Source: CAZJRB01 sp964547995 | GTDB taxonomy: Bacteria > Planctomycetota > Planctomycetia > Pirellulales > Thermoguttaceae | Reading direction: 5' to 3' | Length of the DNA: 64,000 nucleotides | Assembly: GCA_964547995.1 (NCBI GenBank) | Contig: CAZJRB010000006.1 | Location: 1-64,000, forward strand | Part shown: piece by piece, positions 1 through 8,357 of the stretch | How the letters are laid out: the number at the start of each line of letters is the position of its first letter | How positions within the stretch are numbered: position 1 is the stretch's first letter | Position numbers and translations under genes: made by a program | Notes under the pieces: generated by a model | Database searches by the model: none | What the model was told of the DNA's origin: nothing | The model's input: only the letters and a program-made list of their open reading frames with translations

Positions 1-11
1 AAGGAGAGGAT

Positions 12-159
12 GTGGATGGAGCCGTGGTAGTGGCCAATCATCGCTCCACCGGGGCAAGCCCGGCGGTGGCGAAGCGGCGGCCGGAAGGGGCGAGGGCGTG
101 GATGGAGCCGTGGTAGTGGCCAATCATCGCTCCACCGGGGCGAGCCCGGCGGTGGCGAA
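12..159. repeat. Two-copy direct repeat (62 bp units, 86 bp period)
   Basis: A 62-bp unit at 12-73 recurs at 98-159 with a single visible difference (a/g in the ggggc[a/g]agcccgg stretch). A 24-bp GC-rich spacer separates the copies. No convincing reading frame covers it. It may be the edge of a longer tandem array or of a gene lying left of the window. Confidence 0.8.
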
Positions 160-690
160 AAAGCTTCCCGTAGCGTCCAACGCAGCGATGGGGCTGAGAA
201 ACGGGGAACAGGACCGGCGGGGGCAACGCTATCGGCGGGCGTCGGGCTGTCCGGCCGCCCGCCGGGGGTTGCAGCCGGCTTCAGCCGGGCTTCTCGGTCG
301 GGGGTTTCAACCATCCGGGGCCCAGCAGAGCAGAGGAGAAGTCCGGCTGAAACCGGCTGTCTGGGAAGGGGGTTCTTGTCCGGGCCACCCTTCCACCAGT
401 TGAAACTGGTGGCAGACGGGGAGTCGGCTCAAGCCGACTGATCGTTCGGGGGGCCTCGGTGCCCGGGTCTGCCCACTGTTTCCCCGCTCGTCGAGAGTGG
501 AGGCGGGAATGGCAAATGAACCCCCAGCCCTTAATTAAAACACCTCCCGAAACTGTTCGGACAGGAGACTCGTGCTTCCAAGCGGCTGCCGACGGGCGAC
601 TCCCCTTAAAGTCTTCACGGATCGAAGCCCGATAATTTGTAACGGCTGCGGGTCTCCGGACAGGGCTTTGTGCCCGATCCGGGCAGCCTA
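160..690. other. Non-coding stretch with clustered short hairpins
   Basis: No open frame here has protein-like composition. Short dyads cluster in it, for example ccaccagt-tgaa-actggtgg at 393-412 and agtcggct-caagccgact around 421-439, plus repeated 'accggctg/cagccgg' words near 268-360. They resemble decayed palindromic intergenic repeats. No promoter or gene can be supported. Confidence 0.5.
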
Positions 691-692
691 GG

Positions 693-732
693 TGAGGGTT
701 CTTGTACCGGCGAGCAAGAACCCTCATTTTTT
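693..732 (+). terminator. Rho-independent terminator (plus strand)
   Basis: A perfect 12-bp stem (693-704 with 715-726) and a 10-nt loop are followed directly by six T residues (727-732). The T-run is on the plus strand, so it would end a transcript entering from the left. No plus-strand gene is visible to its left, so the gene it serves may lie outside the window. It could also act as a weak barrier for the minus-strand gene ending at 812. Confidence 0.75.
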
Positions 733-811
733 AGGTGTTGCCGGCCAATCCAGGGCAGATCGAACGTCTCGAGCAGAAGGCGACTCCGCATCTTCTCATC
801 TTTCCTATCTC

Positions 812-2044
812 TCACTTCTTTCCCAAGCACCGCCCCATCTGCCGAACCGCCTGGCGGAGCCGGTTCTCATTTTCGACGAGTGCCATGCGTACGAACCCTT
901 CGCCAGCGGGGCCAAAGCCGGCCCCGGGACTGACCACCACGTCGCCCTCCTTTAAGAGCTTCATCGCGAAATCGAAGCTGTTCATCTCGGTGGCCCAGGG
1001 CTCGGGAATCTTCTGCCAGAGGAACATCGTGGCCTTGGGCCGCCGGACCGGCCAACCGAGCCGTTCGAGCCCATCGCACAGCACGTCGCGGCGGCGCTGA
1101 TACTCGGCTGCCTGGGCCTCGACCGCGGCGTCGGTGTGCCGCAAGGCCATGATCGCCGCGATCTGGACCGGCCGGAACATGCCGTAGTCGTAGTAGCTTT
1201 TGATTGTCAGCAGTGTGCGAACCATCTCGGGATTACCCGCACAGAACCCGACGCGCCAGCCCGCCATGTTGTAGCCCTTGCTCATGGTCGTGAGTTCGAC
1301 GCCGACGTCGATTGCGCCGGTCGCGGCCAGGAAACTCGGCGCCCTGTAGTCGTCGAACGTCACGTCGGCATAGGCCAGATCGCTGATGACCATGAACCCG
1401 TAGTGCTTCGCCAGTTTTACGACTTCCGCATAGAACTCCGGTTCGACGACGGCGGTAGAAGGGTTGTGCGGGAAGTTGACGATCAGCACCTTTGGCCTGG
1501 GGACCAAATGCTGGCACGTGTAGGCCACATTCGAGAGGAAATTTTCCGTGTCGGCGACTTCGAGCAGGATCGAGTTGGCGGCCGCCAGGGCCACGGCGTA
1601 CAAATGGGCGGGGTAGTAGGGTGCGGGCACAATCGCCGTATTACCCGGTCCGAGAAGCCCCAGGCAGAGATGGCTGAACCCCTCCTTGGAACCGAGGCAG
1701 ACGGCCAGCTCGGTCTCCGGGTCCAGGCGGACGCCGTGGAGCTTGAAGTACCTGGCGGCGACCTCCCGGCGAAGGCTCAAAATGCCCTGCGATTCGACGT
1801 AACCGTGATTTTTCGGGTCGCGTGCCGCGTCGGCCAGTTTGTCGACGACGAGCTTCTCGGGGGCGTCGGTCGGGTTTCCCATCCCCAGGTCGATCACGTC
1901 GTCGCCCGCCCGCCGCTTCTCGTACATCAGCCGGTTGATCTTGGCAAACAGGTACGGCGGCAACCGGCGGACCCGGTCGGCGACTTCAATCGTAAACGTG
2001 CGGTCCTGCACGACCGGCTTGGCGAGATCGGACTGCTTGGTCAT
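812..2044 (-). CDS. alaC: Class I/II aminotransferase, AlaC-like
   Basis: A PLP-dependent fold-type I aminotransferase of 410 aa, the usual length for the AlaC (glutamate-pyruvate aminotransferase)/LL-DAP aminotransferase-like group. Visible motifs are NFPHNPST at 190-197, the SDLAY segment near 221-225 that contacts the cofactor, and the PLP lysine K256 in TMSKGYNMAGWR. It probably makes alanine or a related amino acid from a 2-oxo acid in the cytoplasm. The ATG at 2044 has no good Shine-Dalgarno; the upstream bases are pyrimidine rich. It follows the HIT gene by 40 bp and may be the last gene of a uppP-HIT-aminotransferase transcript. Exact substrate specificity cannot be read from sequence, so the symbol is a best match. 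Confidence 0.85.
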   Translation of the reverse strand: MTKQSDLAKPVVQDRTFTIEVADRVRRLPPYLFAKINRLMYEKRRAGDDVIDLGMGNPTDAPEKLVVDKLADAARDPKNHGYVESQGILSLRREVAARYFKLHGVRLDPETELAVCLGSKEGFSHLCLGLLGPGNTAIVPAPYYPAHLYAVALAAANSILLEVADTENFLSNVAYTCQHLVPRPKVLIVNFPHNPSTAVVEPEFYAEVVKLAKHYGFMVISDLAYADVTFDDYRAPSFLAATGAIDVGVELTTMSKGYNMAGWRVGFCAGNPEMVRTLLTIKSYYDYGMFRPVQIAAIMALRHTDAAVEAQAAEYQRRRDVLCDGLERLGWPVRRPKATMFLWQKIPEPWATEMNSFDFAMKLLKEGDVVVSPGAGFGPAGEGFVRMALVENENRLRQAVRQMGRCLGKK

Positions 2045-2084
2045 GGGGGATGGACAGTGGGCAGAGGGCAGAGGCGTGTGTGAT

Positions 2085-2645
2085 TTACGTTTCGTTTCGG
2101 CGTTTTGTTTCGCTTCGCTGCTTGTGTATCTCGGCCGTCAGTGTTTCCCAAAGGGCTTCAAGCGACTGTGGAATCGCCTTGATTCCCCCGATCGCCGGCA
2201 TGAAGTTGGTGTCGCCGTTCCACCGTGGAACGATGTGCCAGTGTAGGTGTCCCGGCAAACCGGCCCCGGCCGCGGCGCCCAAGTTCAACCCGATATTGAA
2301 CCCGTGTGGGTGTATCACCTTCTCCAATAGCGCGACCATTCCGGCAATCTTGGCCGTCATCTCGCCCTGGACCGCCGGGTCGCACTCGTCCAAACGAGCG
2401 AGGTGCCGTTGGGGGCCGATCAGCAGATGTCCGTTATTGTACGGGTAGCGGTTGACGACCGTTACCGTGTGTTCCCCCCGGTCGATCACCAGCCGTTCGC
2501 GGTCATCGGTCACCGGCACGGCCTGGCAGAGGAAACAGGCCGGGTCGGCGCCGGGTAACTCGAGTGGCTCGTCCAACGGCGGCATCTTCTTGTCGCCGAT
2601 GACATAGCCCAACCGCCAAGGCGCCCAGATTTGCTCGAATTCCAC
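2085..2645 (-). CDS. HIT family nucleotide hydrolase/phosphorylase
   Basis: A 186-aa histidine-triad protein. The signature is H133-x-H135-x-H137 in GHLHWHIVPRW, preceded by the conserved GFNIGLNLG segment at 115-123. A CFLC pair (37-40) may bind metal. It resembles bacterial Ap4A phosphorylase/hydrolase-like HIT proteins that cleave dinucleoside polyphosphates. The frame stays open upstream to 2858, but translation most likely begins at the GTG at 2645. That codon has a GGAAGG ribosome site about 10 nt upstream, and the upstream part of the frame is low complexity and overlaps uppP. It lies between uppP and the aminotransferase on the same strand. Confidence 0.85.
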   Translation of the reverse strand: MEFEQIWAPWRLGYVIGDKKMPPLDEPLELPGADPACFLCQAVPVTDDRERLVIDRGEHTVTVVNRYPYNNGHLLIGPQRHLARLDECDPAVQGEMTAKIAGMVALLEKVIHPHGFNIGLNLGAAAGAGLPGHLHWHIVPRWNGDTNFMPAIGGIKAIPQSLEALWETLTAEIHKQRSETKRRNET

Positions 2646-2752
2646 GGTTTTGCCTTCCTTCGGAACTCCCCGTTTAACCCCACCACTGTAACCGGCCGCT
2701 GTTCCGGAGACAAGTGGGACGCCACGATGTCTCCAATTCCTAACCCTGAACC

Positions 2753-3556
2753 CTACACCCCTGAAGACATCTGCCACGCCAATACCGCCACGCCGAGCGG
2801 GATCACCCACCAGGCGAACCAGTGCAGCTTGCCCTGGTCGAGCCAGCGGATCAGCCACCGGAGGGCGGCCAGACCAACGACGAAGCTGACCAACAGCCCG
2901 ACGGCCAGAACGCCAAGGGATGTCGTCTCGGTCGGTTCTCTCAGCAGCAAAAGGCTCTTGTACGCCCCTGCTGCAACAATCACAGGAATAGCAAGCAGGA
3001 ACGAAAACGTGGCGGCCTCGTCGCGCCGCAGACCGACCCGAAGCCCCGTGACGATCGTTGCACCGCTTCGTGAAATGCCGGGCAGGACGGCGAACGCCTG
3101 GGCAACGCCGATCAGCAGTGCACTACGGTAGGTCAATTCACGACAGGTTCCTTCGCCCGGCTCGTGCCGTGCCGACCAGAGCAATATCAATCCGGTGACG
3201 GGGAACATCCACCCGGCGACCAAAGCGCTTTCCAAATACGTTTTCAACGTGTCGGCGATCGGACCCATTTCTACGGCGAGCCCAACGACGACCGCCGGGA
3301 TGGTGCCGACGATTAGCAGGGGTATCATCCGCCGATCCCTCCCCAGAAGCCGCACGATCCGACGGCGGTAAAAGACGAGGATCGCCAGCAGCGTGCCCAC
3401 GTGGAGCAGGACATTGACGGTCAGGGGTTCGCTGATTTTCCGGTCAAACTGCTCGAACAGGGCTATTCCCACGACGAGATGCCCGGAGGAGCTGATTGGC
3501 AGGAATTCGCCAACGCCTTGGATAACGGCCAGAATGAGAATCTGGAGCCAGAGCAT
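2753..3556 (-). CDS. uppP: Undecaprenyl-diphosphatase UppP/BacA
   Basis: A 267-aa integral membrane protein that dephosphorylates undecaprenyl diphosphate, recycling the lipid carrier for peptidoglycan and polysaccharide export. Both family motifs are present: QGVGEFLPISSSGHL at 13-27 with the catalytic Glu, and LPGISRSGAT at 158-167. Hydrophobic helices fill most of the chain, and the length is normal. The ATG at 3556 is preferred because GAGAG lies just upstream and the protein then begins directly with the first helix; the frame itself is open to 3622. It is transcribed divergently from the HpcH/HpaI aldolase. A peptidoglycan-cycle enzyme fits current knowledge that planctomycetes keep a cell wall. 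Confidence 0.95.
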   Translation of the reverse strand: MLWLQILILAVIQGVGEFLPISSSGHLVVGIALFEQFDRKISEPLTVNVLLHVGTLLAILVFYRRRIVRLLGRDRRMIPLLIVGTIPAVVVGLAVEMGPIADTLKTYLESALVAGWMFPVTGLILLWSARHEPGEGTCRELTYRSALLIGVAQAFAVLPGISRSGATIVTGLRVGLRRDEAATFSFLLAIPVIVAAGAYKSLLLLREPTETTSLGVLAVGLLVSFVVGLAALRWLIRWLDQGKLHWFAWWVIPLGVAVLAWQMSSGV

Positions 3557-3649
3557 GGGGTTCTCTCGTTGCTTGGGAGGGTGTGAGAACTGATATCCTA
3601 CAGAATCGCGGCAAACACACAAGTATGATGTTCCCGTGCGTCAGATCGG

Positions 3650-3678
3650 TTGCACCGGCAGCCGGCCGCGCCTATACT
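3650..3678 (+). promoter_or_regulatory. Sigma70-type promoter for the HpcH/HpaI aldolase
   Basis: TTGCAC (3650-3655), a 17-bp spacer and TATACT (3673-3678) lie 48 bp upstream of the ATG at 3727. Confidence 0.6.
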
Positions 3679-3726
3679 GGCGACGTAACCATCACAGAGT
3701 TTTGCACTTGGAGCCGGGGAGAGAAC

Positions 3727-4542
3727 ATGACGGGCCGTGAACTTCGCGAGGCACTTCGGACCGGGCACCGGGTGTACGGGACGTTGATCGTCTCGACGTC
3801 GCCGAAATGGCCCGGCGTAGTGCAGGGCGCCGGTGCGGACTTCGTCTTCATCGACACGGAACACATTCCGCTGGACCGCGATCGCCTGTCGTGGATGTGC
3901 CACGCCTACCGCGAGAGCGGGTTGCCGCCGGTCGTTCGGATCCCCGGCCCCGACCCCTATCAGGCATGCCAGGTCCTCGACGGCGGAGCGTGCGGCGTTA
4001 TTGCACCGTACGTCGAGTCGGCCGGACAGGTGCGGGACCTCGTCGGGGCAGCCAAGCTCCGGCCGCTCAAGGGACAACGGCTGGCGGCGGCGCTCGCCGG
4101 CCGGACCTCCCTCGAACAACCCTTGGCCGAATATCTCGACGCGCGCAATTCGGACACCACGCTTATTGTCAACATCGAGAGCGTTCCGGCAATGGACAAT
4201 CTCGACGACATCTGCGCGGTCGACGGGCTCGACGCCGTACTGATCGGTCCGCACGATCTTTCGGTCAGTCTCGGCATCCCGGAGCAATACCGTGAGCCGC
4301 GTTTTGACGCTGCCGTGAGGAAGATTATCGCCAAGGCGCGGGACCACGGTCTCGGTGCGGGGATCCATTTCTGGGAAGGTCTCGATTTGGAGATTGAATG
4401 GGCCCGCGCCGGCGCCAATCTTATTATGCACAGCGGGGATATCCTGCTCGTGGGCCAGGCACTCGCGCGCGACCTGGCAGAAATCCGCCGTGCCCTCGGC
4501 GACATGCCCGGCGCGGGCCGCGAAGACACCGGCGCGGTCTGA
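3727..4542 (+). CDS. HpcH/HpaI family class II aldolase
   Basis: A 271-aa TIM-barrel metal-dependent aldolase of the HpaI (2,4-dihydroxyhept-2-enedioate aldolase)/YfaU type, which splits 2-keto-3-deoxy acids into pyruvate and an aldehyde. Family residues are visible: F-IDTEH with H46, R71 in VRIPGPD, E151 in NIESVP, and D177 in IGPHDLS. The start at 3727 has GGGGAGAG upstream and a good promoter at 3650-3678. It stands alone on the plus strand, and its substrate is not evident from the neighbours. Confidence 0.85.
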   Translation: MTGRELREALRTGHRVYGTLIVSTSPKWPGVVQGAGADFVFIDTEHIPLDRDRLSWMCHAYRESGLPPVVRIPGPDPYQACQVLDGGACGVIAPYVESAGQVRDLVGAAKLRPLKGQRLAAALAGRTSLEQPLAEYLDARNSDTTLIVNIESVPAMDNLDDICAVDGLDAVLIGPHDLSVSLGIPEQYREPRFDAAVRKIIAKARDHGLGAGIHFWEGLDLEIEWARAGANLIMHSGDILLVGQALARDLAEIRRALGDMPGAGREDTGAV

Positions 4543-4865
4543 ACTGCGTGTGGCACGGTGAGGCAGCCCCTTCAACCCTCTCCAGCCGATACAATTTTCG
4601 CAGTCGGCAAAGTTGCCGCGAGTTACCGGTATTCGCGAGTTGCGAGAACATCGCACCGGCGACAAGAAAACTTTGCAAAAACGCCGTTTTCCGATAGACC
4701 TTTTGTATTTGTCGCGGCGATGTTGTTAAAGACATGCGTCGGCCAAATCTGCTGCGGCCTCCGCGGTAGCGAACCCGCGAGATGATGGATTCGGTTTCCT
4801 TTCCTTGGCCATTGGCCCACGTGTGTTTCCCGAATCACGGACGAATACGAAAAAAGGGGCTTTCC
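4543..4865. other. Intergenic region, no gene seen
   Basis: A 323-bp gap between the aldolase and the small secreted protein. A TACAAT hexamer occurs at 4590-4595 without a matching -35. Antisense frames crossing this stretch have low-complexity, Arg-rich translations and are not credible. Confidence 0.5.
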
Positions 4866-5330
4866 ATGCGATGGATCTGCGCAATGGTTGTGCTGGCAAT
4901 TGCCGGCGTTTTGTCCGGGCCCGTTCTGCCAAGTGAAGTTTCGGTGGTTGCACAAAGTCCTTCTCCAATCGCCGGACAGCACCTGGGATTGGGTGCGCCT
5001 CCTTGTGCTGCACCCTGCGGCTACGCTTGGGGCCTCGGTTGCTGTCCGTGCCAGCCGGATTGCTGCGACAACGCCTGGGCGGGGTACCATCAGCACAAGT
5101 CTCGCGTACAGAGTTTTTGGTATCGAGCAGGCACGCGCTTTCCCAAGTGTCGCCGGTTGGGTACGGTGTTCTACGAATCTGCCCCCGTTGTCTTTCATTC
5201 GCCTGCTGCACATCCGGGCCGGCCCGAAACGCCTTCGACGGATCTGATTCACGAGCCCGTTGTGGTGTCCCCCCCCGTAGTAGGCGGACCACTGCATTCG
5301 ATCCCCTACGTTTGGGGGCTGTTGAAGTAG
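4866..5330 (+). CDS. Small Cys-rich secreted protein of unknown function
   Basis: A 154-aa protein with a typical signal peptide in the first ~25 residues (MRWICAMVVLAIAGVLSG, then a likely cleavage before EVSVVAQ). The next part is Cys/Pro/Gly rich (CCPCQPDCC near 60-70) and the C-terminal half is Pro/Val rich. AGGGG lies about 8 nt before the ATG at 4866, and a strong terminator follows at 5442-5485. No family is recognised. Small Cys/Tyr/Pro-rich exported proteins are common in planctomycetes and may be envelope components; that role is inference. Confidence 0.6.
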   Translation: MRWICAMVVLAIAGVLSGPVLPSEVSVVAQSPSPIAGQHLGLGAPPCAAPCGYAWGLGCCPCQPDCCDNAWAGYHQHKSRVQSFWYRAGTRFPKCRRLGTVFYESAPVVFHSPAAHPGRPETPSTDLIHEPVVVSPPVVGGPLHSIPYVWGLLK

Positions 5331-5441
5331 AGAAGAAGATTGGTAAAACGGGAAAATCGGCTCCAGGAGTCGGGTGGGGCGAACCGATTTCTTGAAATAG
5401 ACCTGCCGGGAGGGCGGGACTACGGGGTCCCGTTTCAGGAT

Positions 5442-5485
5442 AAAGATCATGGTAAGGGGAAGGATCGCCTTACCATGATCTTTTT
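5442..5485 (+). terminator. Strong rho-independent terminator between convergent genes
   Basis: A perfect 16-bp stem (5442-5457 with 5468-5483), a 10-nt loop and a T-run at 5481-5485. It ends the secreted-protein transcript. Because the stem is so long it may also stop the convergent TPR gene transcript arriving from the right. Confidence 0.85.
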
Positions 5486-5510
5486 ATGCGCGTAACGGCC
5501 TCGGCCCGTT

Positions 5511-6851
5511 CTATTGCCCGAGTTTCTTCAACAGCGTCTCGGCTTCTTTCCGATTTGCAAAGATTCCCTTGTTTGCCAGTGCCGACTCGAGCAATTTCTT
5601 TGCCACTTCTTTCTTACCCTTGTGCGCCCAAACGCACGCCATGTAGTAGGCTGCGTTGGGGCCGAAATTACCCCCGGCGGCAAGGTGTTTCAATACCCGT
5701 TCTGCCTCGTCAACCCGCCCCAGCTTGTACAACACCCAACCGTACGTCGAGGCGGCATCCGGTACATTGGGATACTCCCGGGCATTGCCCTCGGCATACT
5801 GCAACGCCTTGGCCCTTTTGGCCTGGTCGTCTTGTTCAACCAACGCCAAGGCTAGGTTGTTGCTGGCCTGGAAGTCGAGGGGCGATTTTGTGTGGGCCTT
5901 CTGGAAATAAAATTCGGCCGTCTTGTAGTCCTTTTGAAAGGAAGCAACCATTCCGCGCAGCAACATTGCGCGCAGCGAATCGGGCTCGATTTTCAAGGCG
6001 GCGTCAGCCAGCTTCTGAGCCAATGGGAGCTGGCCGGTTTCCAGCGCCCAATTGGCGGCAACCAGTTGCACGCGGGAATCGTTGGGGGCTTTCTTCACCG
6101 CGTAGTCCATCCACGTCTTCGCCGCCTCATGATCGCCCGACTGTTCGTAAAAGAGGGCGAACCGGGCGCCCGGGAAAAGGATGTTCTTATCAATGGCGGC
6201 CGCCGCCTTTAGCTGGGCCAGCGATTCCTTCACCTTCTTCTGTTGGAACAGGGCCCGGGCAAGGCGCTGCATGGCAATGGCCTCGCTTGAATCGAGTTTC
6301 AGCCAATCCTCGAGGTGCTTTTGCACCTTGGGCCAATCACCTCGAAGTTCGGCGACGGCGGCCAGACCGTCGTTAGTTTGGATCTGAACGTTCTTCTTCC
6401 GCTCGGCGCTCGCCGTCAAACCCGGTACCAGCGAAGCCGCCTTCGAATACAACAGATCCGCCTCGGTGATGCGGCTTTCACTCATCGCGATTTTCCCGAG
6501 CCATACATAGGCTTCCGGGTCGTTGGGACTATCGGCCACCGCCCGCTCCAACGACATTCGGGCCAGGACCAACTGGTTCGTTTTGAGGAACCACTGTGCC
6601 ATGATTACCCGGGCGGGAGGGAGTTGCGGATATTTCCGGACGGCTTCCTGCAGAAGTCCAAGGGCGCCCGCGAAGTCGCGATCCTCAAAAGCCGTGGCCG
6701 CATCTTTCAGTTCCGTCTGCTCGGTTTCCGCCGGCACGGCCGCGGGCGTTTCGTTCGGGGTGATCGGTTCTGCCAGGACGGTTGCCGCCAAGAACAAACC
6801 GGAAACGAGAGCAGCAGGAGCAAGAAAGATGCGGCCGGAAAAGAGACTCAT
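5511..6851 (-). CDS. Exported tetratricopeptide-repeat protein
   Basis: A 446-aa protein with a signal peptide (MSLFSGRIFLAPAALVSGLF..., likely cleavage after VLAEP-region Ala) followed by about nine degenerate TPR units from residue 45 to the C-terminus, for example AYVWLGKIAMSESRITEADLLYSKA and ASNNLALALVEQ. It is probably a periplasmic scaffold for protein-protein contacts. GGAAAA lies about 10 nt before the ATG. It is monocistronic between the small winged-helix gene and the terminator at 5442-5485. The partner is unknown. Confidence 0.75.
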   Translation of the reverse strand: MSLFSGRIFLAPAALVSGLFLAATVLAEPITPNETPAAVPAETEQTELKDAATAFEDRDFAGALGLLQEAVRKYPQLPPARVIMAQWFLKTNQLVLARMSLERAVADSPNDPEAYVWLGKIAMSESRITEADLLYSKAASLVPGLTASAERKKNVQIQTNDGLAAVAELRGDWPKVQKHLEDWLKLDSSEAIAMQRLARALFQQKKVKESLAQLKAAAAIDKNILFPGARFALFYEQSGDHEAAKTWMDYAVKKAPNDSRVQLVAANWALETGQLPLAQKLADAALKIEPDSLRAMLLRGMVASFQKDYKTAEFYFQKAHTKSPLDFQASNNLALALVEQDDQAKRAKALQYAEGNAREYPNVPDAASTYGWVLYKLGRVDEAERVLKHLAAGGNFGPNAAYYMACVWAHKGKKEVAKKLLESALANKGIFANRKEAETLLKKLGQ

Positions 6852-7017
6852 GATAGTGTTTTCCTGTTCTGGGGTGAAGGAACCGGTTCTTTAACGGGGC
6901 GGTGCGTATTCGTGCTCGGGGAACCGAACAGGCTGCCGGGGGGACGGCGTTCCCCCCCAACAGACCAGTACCCACTGGACGCCGGCTGCTATTGCGTCAA
7001 TTTGCGGCTGACGGACG

Positions 7018-7236
7018 CTAGCGGAGCGAGACAACCCGGCTGCGACCGTCCTCTTCGATTTGGACCTTGTCTTCGCGGGCAAGCCAACCCACTCCTTGCA
7101 TCACCGTGTCACGCGGTCGGCCGACCGCCTTGACGAGCTTCGCTATGCTCAGGGGGCCCTTCTTGTCCAACATCTTCCACACCGCGCCTGCGGCGGCGCC
7201 AATTTCTTCCACGGGTGACTTCGGGGTCGCTGCCAT
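7018..7236 (-). CDS. Small winged helix-turn-helix protein (DUF2582-type)
   Basis: A 72-aa protein resembling the winged-helix DUF2582 family: VEEIGAAAGAVWKMLDKKGPLSIAKLVKAV forms helix 1 and the start of the HTH, RDTVMQGVGWLAREDKV the recognition helix, and IEEDGRSRVVSL the wing. The start at 7236 has a near-perfect AAGGAGG 9 nt upstream. It may bind DNA or act as a protein adaptor. No operon partner is visible; the TPR gene lies 166 bp downstream on the same strand. Confidence 0.7.
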   Translation of the reverse strand: MAATPKSPVEEIGAAAGAVWKMLDKKGPLSIAKLVKAVGRPRDTVMQGVGWLAREDKVQIEEDGRSRVVSLR

Positions 7237-7359
7237 AAGGCCACCTCCTTGGTAAACGAACACGACAACAGTTTGGCAGAGAAACCAGTGTACGCAGAGT
7301 ATAACCGAACATGGAGTTTCGGCAATGGGTAGTCTTGGGCGCCGAATTGTGCGGCGGAT

Positions 7360-7403
7360 AAAGAAAAGGGCCTGGCCGGCCGTATGGGCGGCCGGCCAGG
7401 CCC
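7360..7403 (-). terminator. GC-rich hairpin with minus-strand T-run
   Basis: A perfect 14-bp stem (7368-7381 with 7390-7403) and an 8-nt loop. On the minus strand the stem is followed by TTTTCTTT (complement of 7360-7367). It probably terminates transcription from the gene at 7718-8146. A second imperfect hairpin (about 7511-7542, ggttccagacct...aggtctgggacc) lies in the same 480-bp gap, which holds no gene. Confidence 0.6.
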
Positions 7404-7717
7404 TAACCGTGAAAAAATGGCTTCTTCCCCCCTACTTGGGGCTTTTTGCCGTGGTTTTACACGACGTACCTAAGGTTCACGGGTCCCAAAAAGATACCGG
7501 ATTGGGGAGGGGTTCCAGACCTGCGGGAAGGTCTGGGACCCATCAACGGGTCTGTCAATGAGCGGTAAATGCACATCGGGTGCCAATCGTACCGAAAATT
7601 GGATTTCCTGCACATTTCAAGGGTCCTAAGTAGCTAATTGGCAACATCTTAGCAAAAAGTCGTCAGCAAACTGGGATGGATTGCTCCAGCGGCATCCCCG
7701 GCCGGATTTTGTAAGGA

Positions 7718-8146
7718 TTACAATTCGTTCAGCAAACTGGCTGCCATTGCTTCAAAGACGGTCTGAATCTCGCTGAATTCCCGGTCCTCGGCTTGGCAGA
7801 AGATCGAATAGGAGGCCTGATGGGTCCGCAGGCAGCGGATCTCTGCCGAGTTCGTAAGGTCGAGGTAGTAGAAGTTGAGGTCGTAGCCGACCAGCTCGTG
7901 GCCGGCAACGGTTTCGCTGACGGGGTCGGCTTCCAATCCTGCATATTCCTGTTTCATCGCATCGAGGGCGGCGGTTGCCAGATCGGCCGGATCAGCGTAA
8001 GGCGGATGGACAGCCACGGACCAGAAGCCCCCTCCCGGGCTGTATACGGTCACGGAATCTCGGCCTGCTCGTGCGTCTTCCTCGTCCAGTGTCCAGTTGT
8101 CGGGATACTGGAAGACCATGCCCAATTTCTCGAATCTCGCCGGCAT
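7718..8146 (-). CDS. Conserved-looking cytoplasmic protein of unknown function
   Basis: A 142-aa protein with no signal peptide. It opens with FEKLGMVFQYPDNWTLDEED and has GGGFWSVAVHPP and VGYDLNFYYLDL segments, a pattern like the DcrB/PsbP-type 'FxYPxxW' beta-sandwich proteins; that likeness is weak. The ATG at 8146 was chosen over the GTG at 8155 because AAGGAG sits 8 nt before the ATG but overlaps the GTG. It is transcribed divergently from the TPR lipoprotein at 8358. Confidence 0.6.
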   Translation of the reverse strand: MPARFEKLGMVFQYPDNWTLDEEDARAGRDSVTVYSPGGGFWSVAVHPPYADPADLATAALDAMKQEYAGLEADPVSETVAGHELVGYDLNFYYLDLTNSAEIRCLRTHQASYSIFCQAEDREFSEIQTVFEAMAASLLNEL

Positions 8147-8357
8147 CCGCGCCACTCCTTCGGAAATAAGTGTGTCCCCGGGGCTTCAAGCATCCTACCA
8201 GACCGGGTAATAGATGCGAGTGAGACAGGCATTTTCCTTTACTGCACCACCCACAACAGGGGGATTCAAACCGGGGTGGTGGTGATGCGGCTAATTTGCT
8301 ACCGTGCTTTCCCTTTTTCTCCTCATGATGTTCGCTCAACCGGTTTCGAATCAGGAA

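Noticed and set aside
1..440. Possible CRISPR-like array in the repeat-rich left end
   Set aside because: Only two long copies with one spacer and other hairpins of unrelated sequence; no regular repeat-spacer pattern and no cas genes.
2646..2858. N-terminal extension of the HIT protein to 2858
   Set aside because: Would overlap uppP by about 100 bp with composition unlike the HIT family; GTG 2645 has a ribosome site.
4623..5450. 275-aa minus-strand frame over the small secreted protein
   Set aside because: Low-complexity composition, no RBS, and crosses the intergenic region; the plus frame has a signal peptide and RBS.
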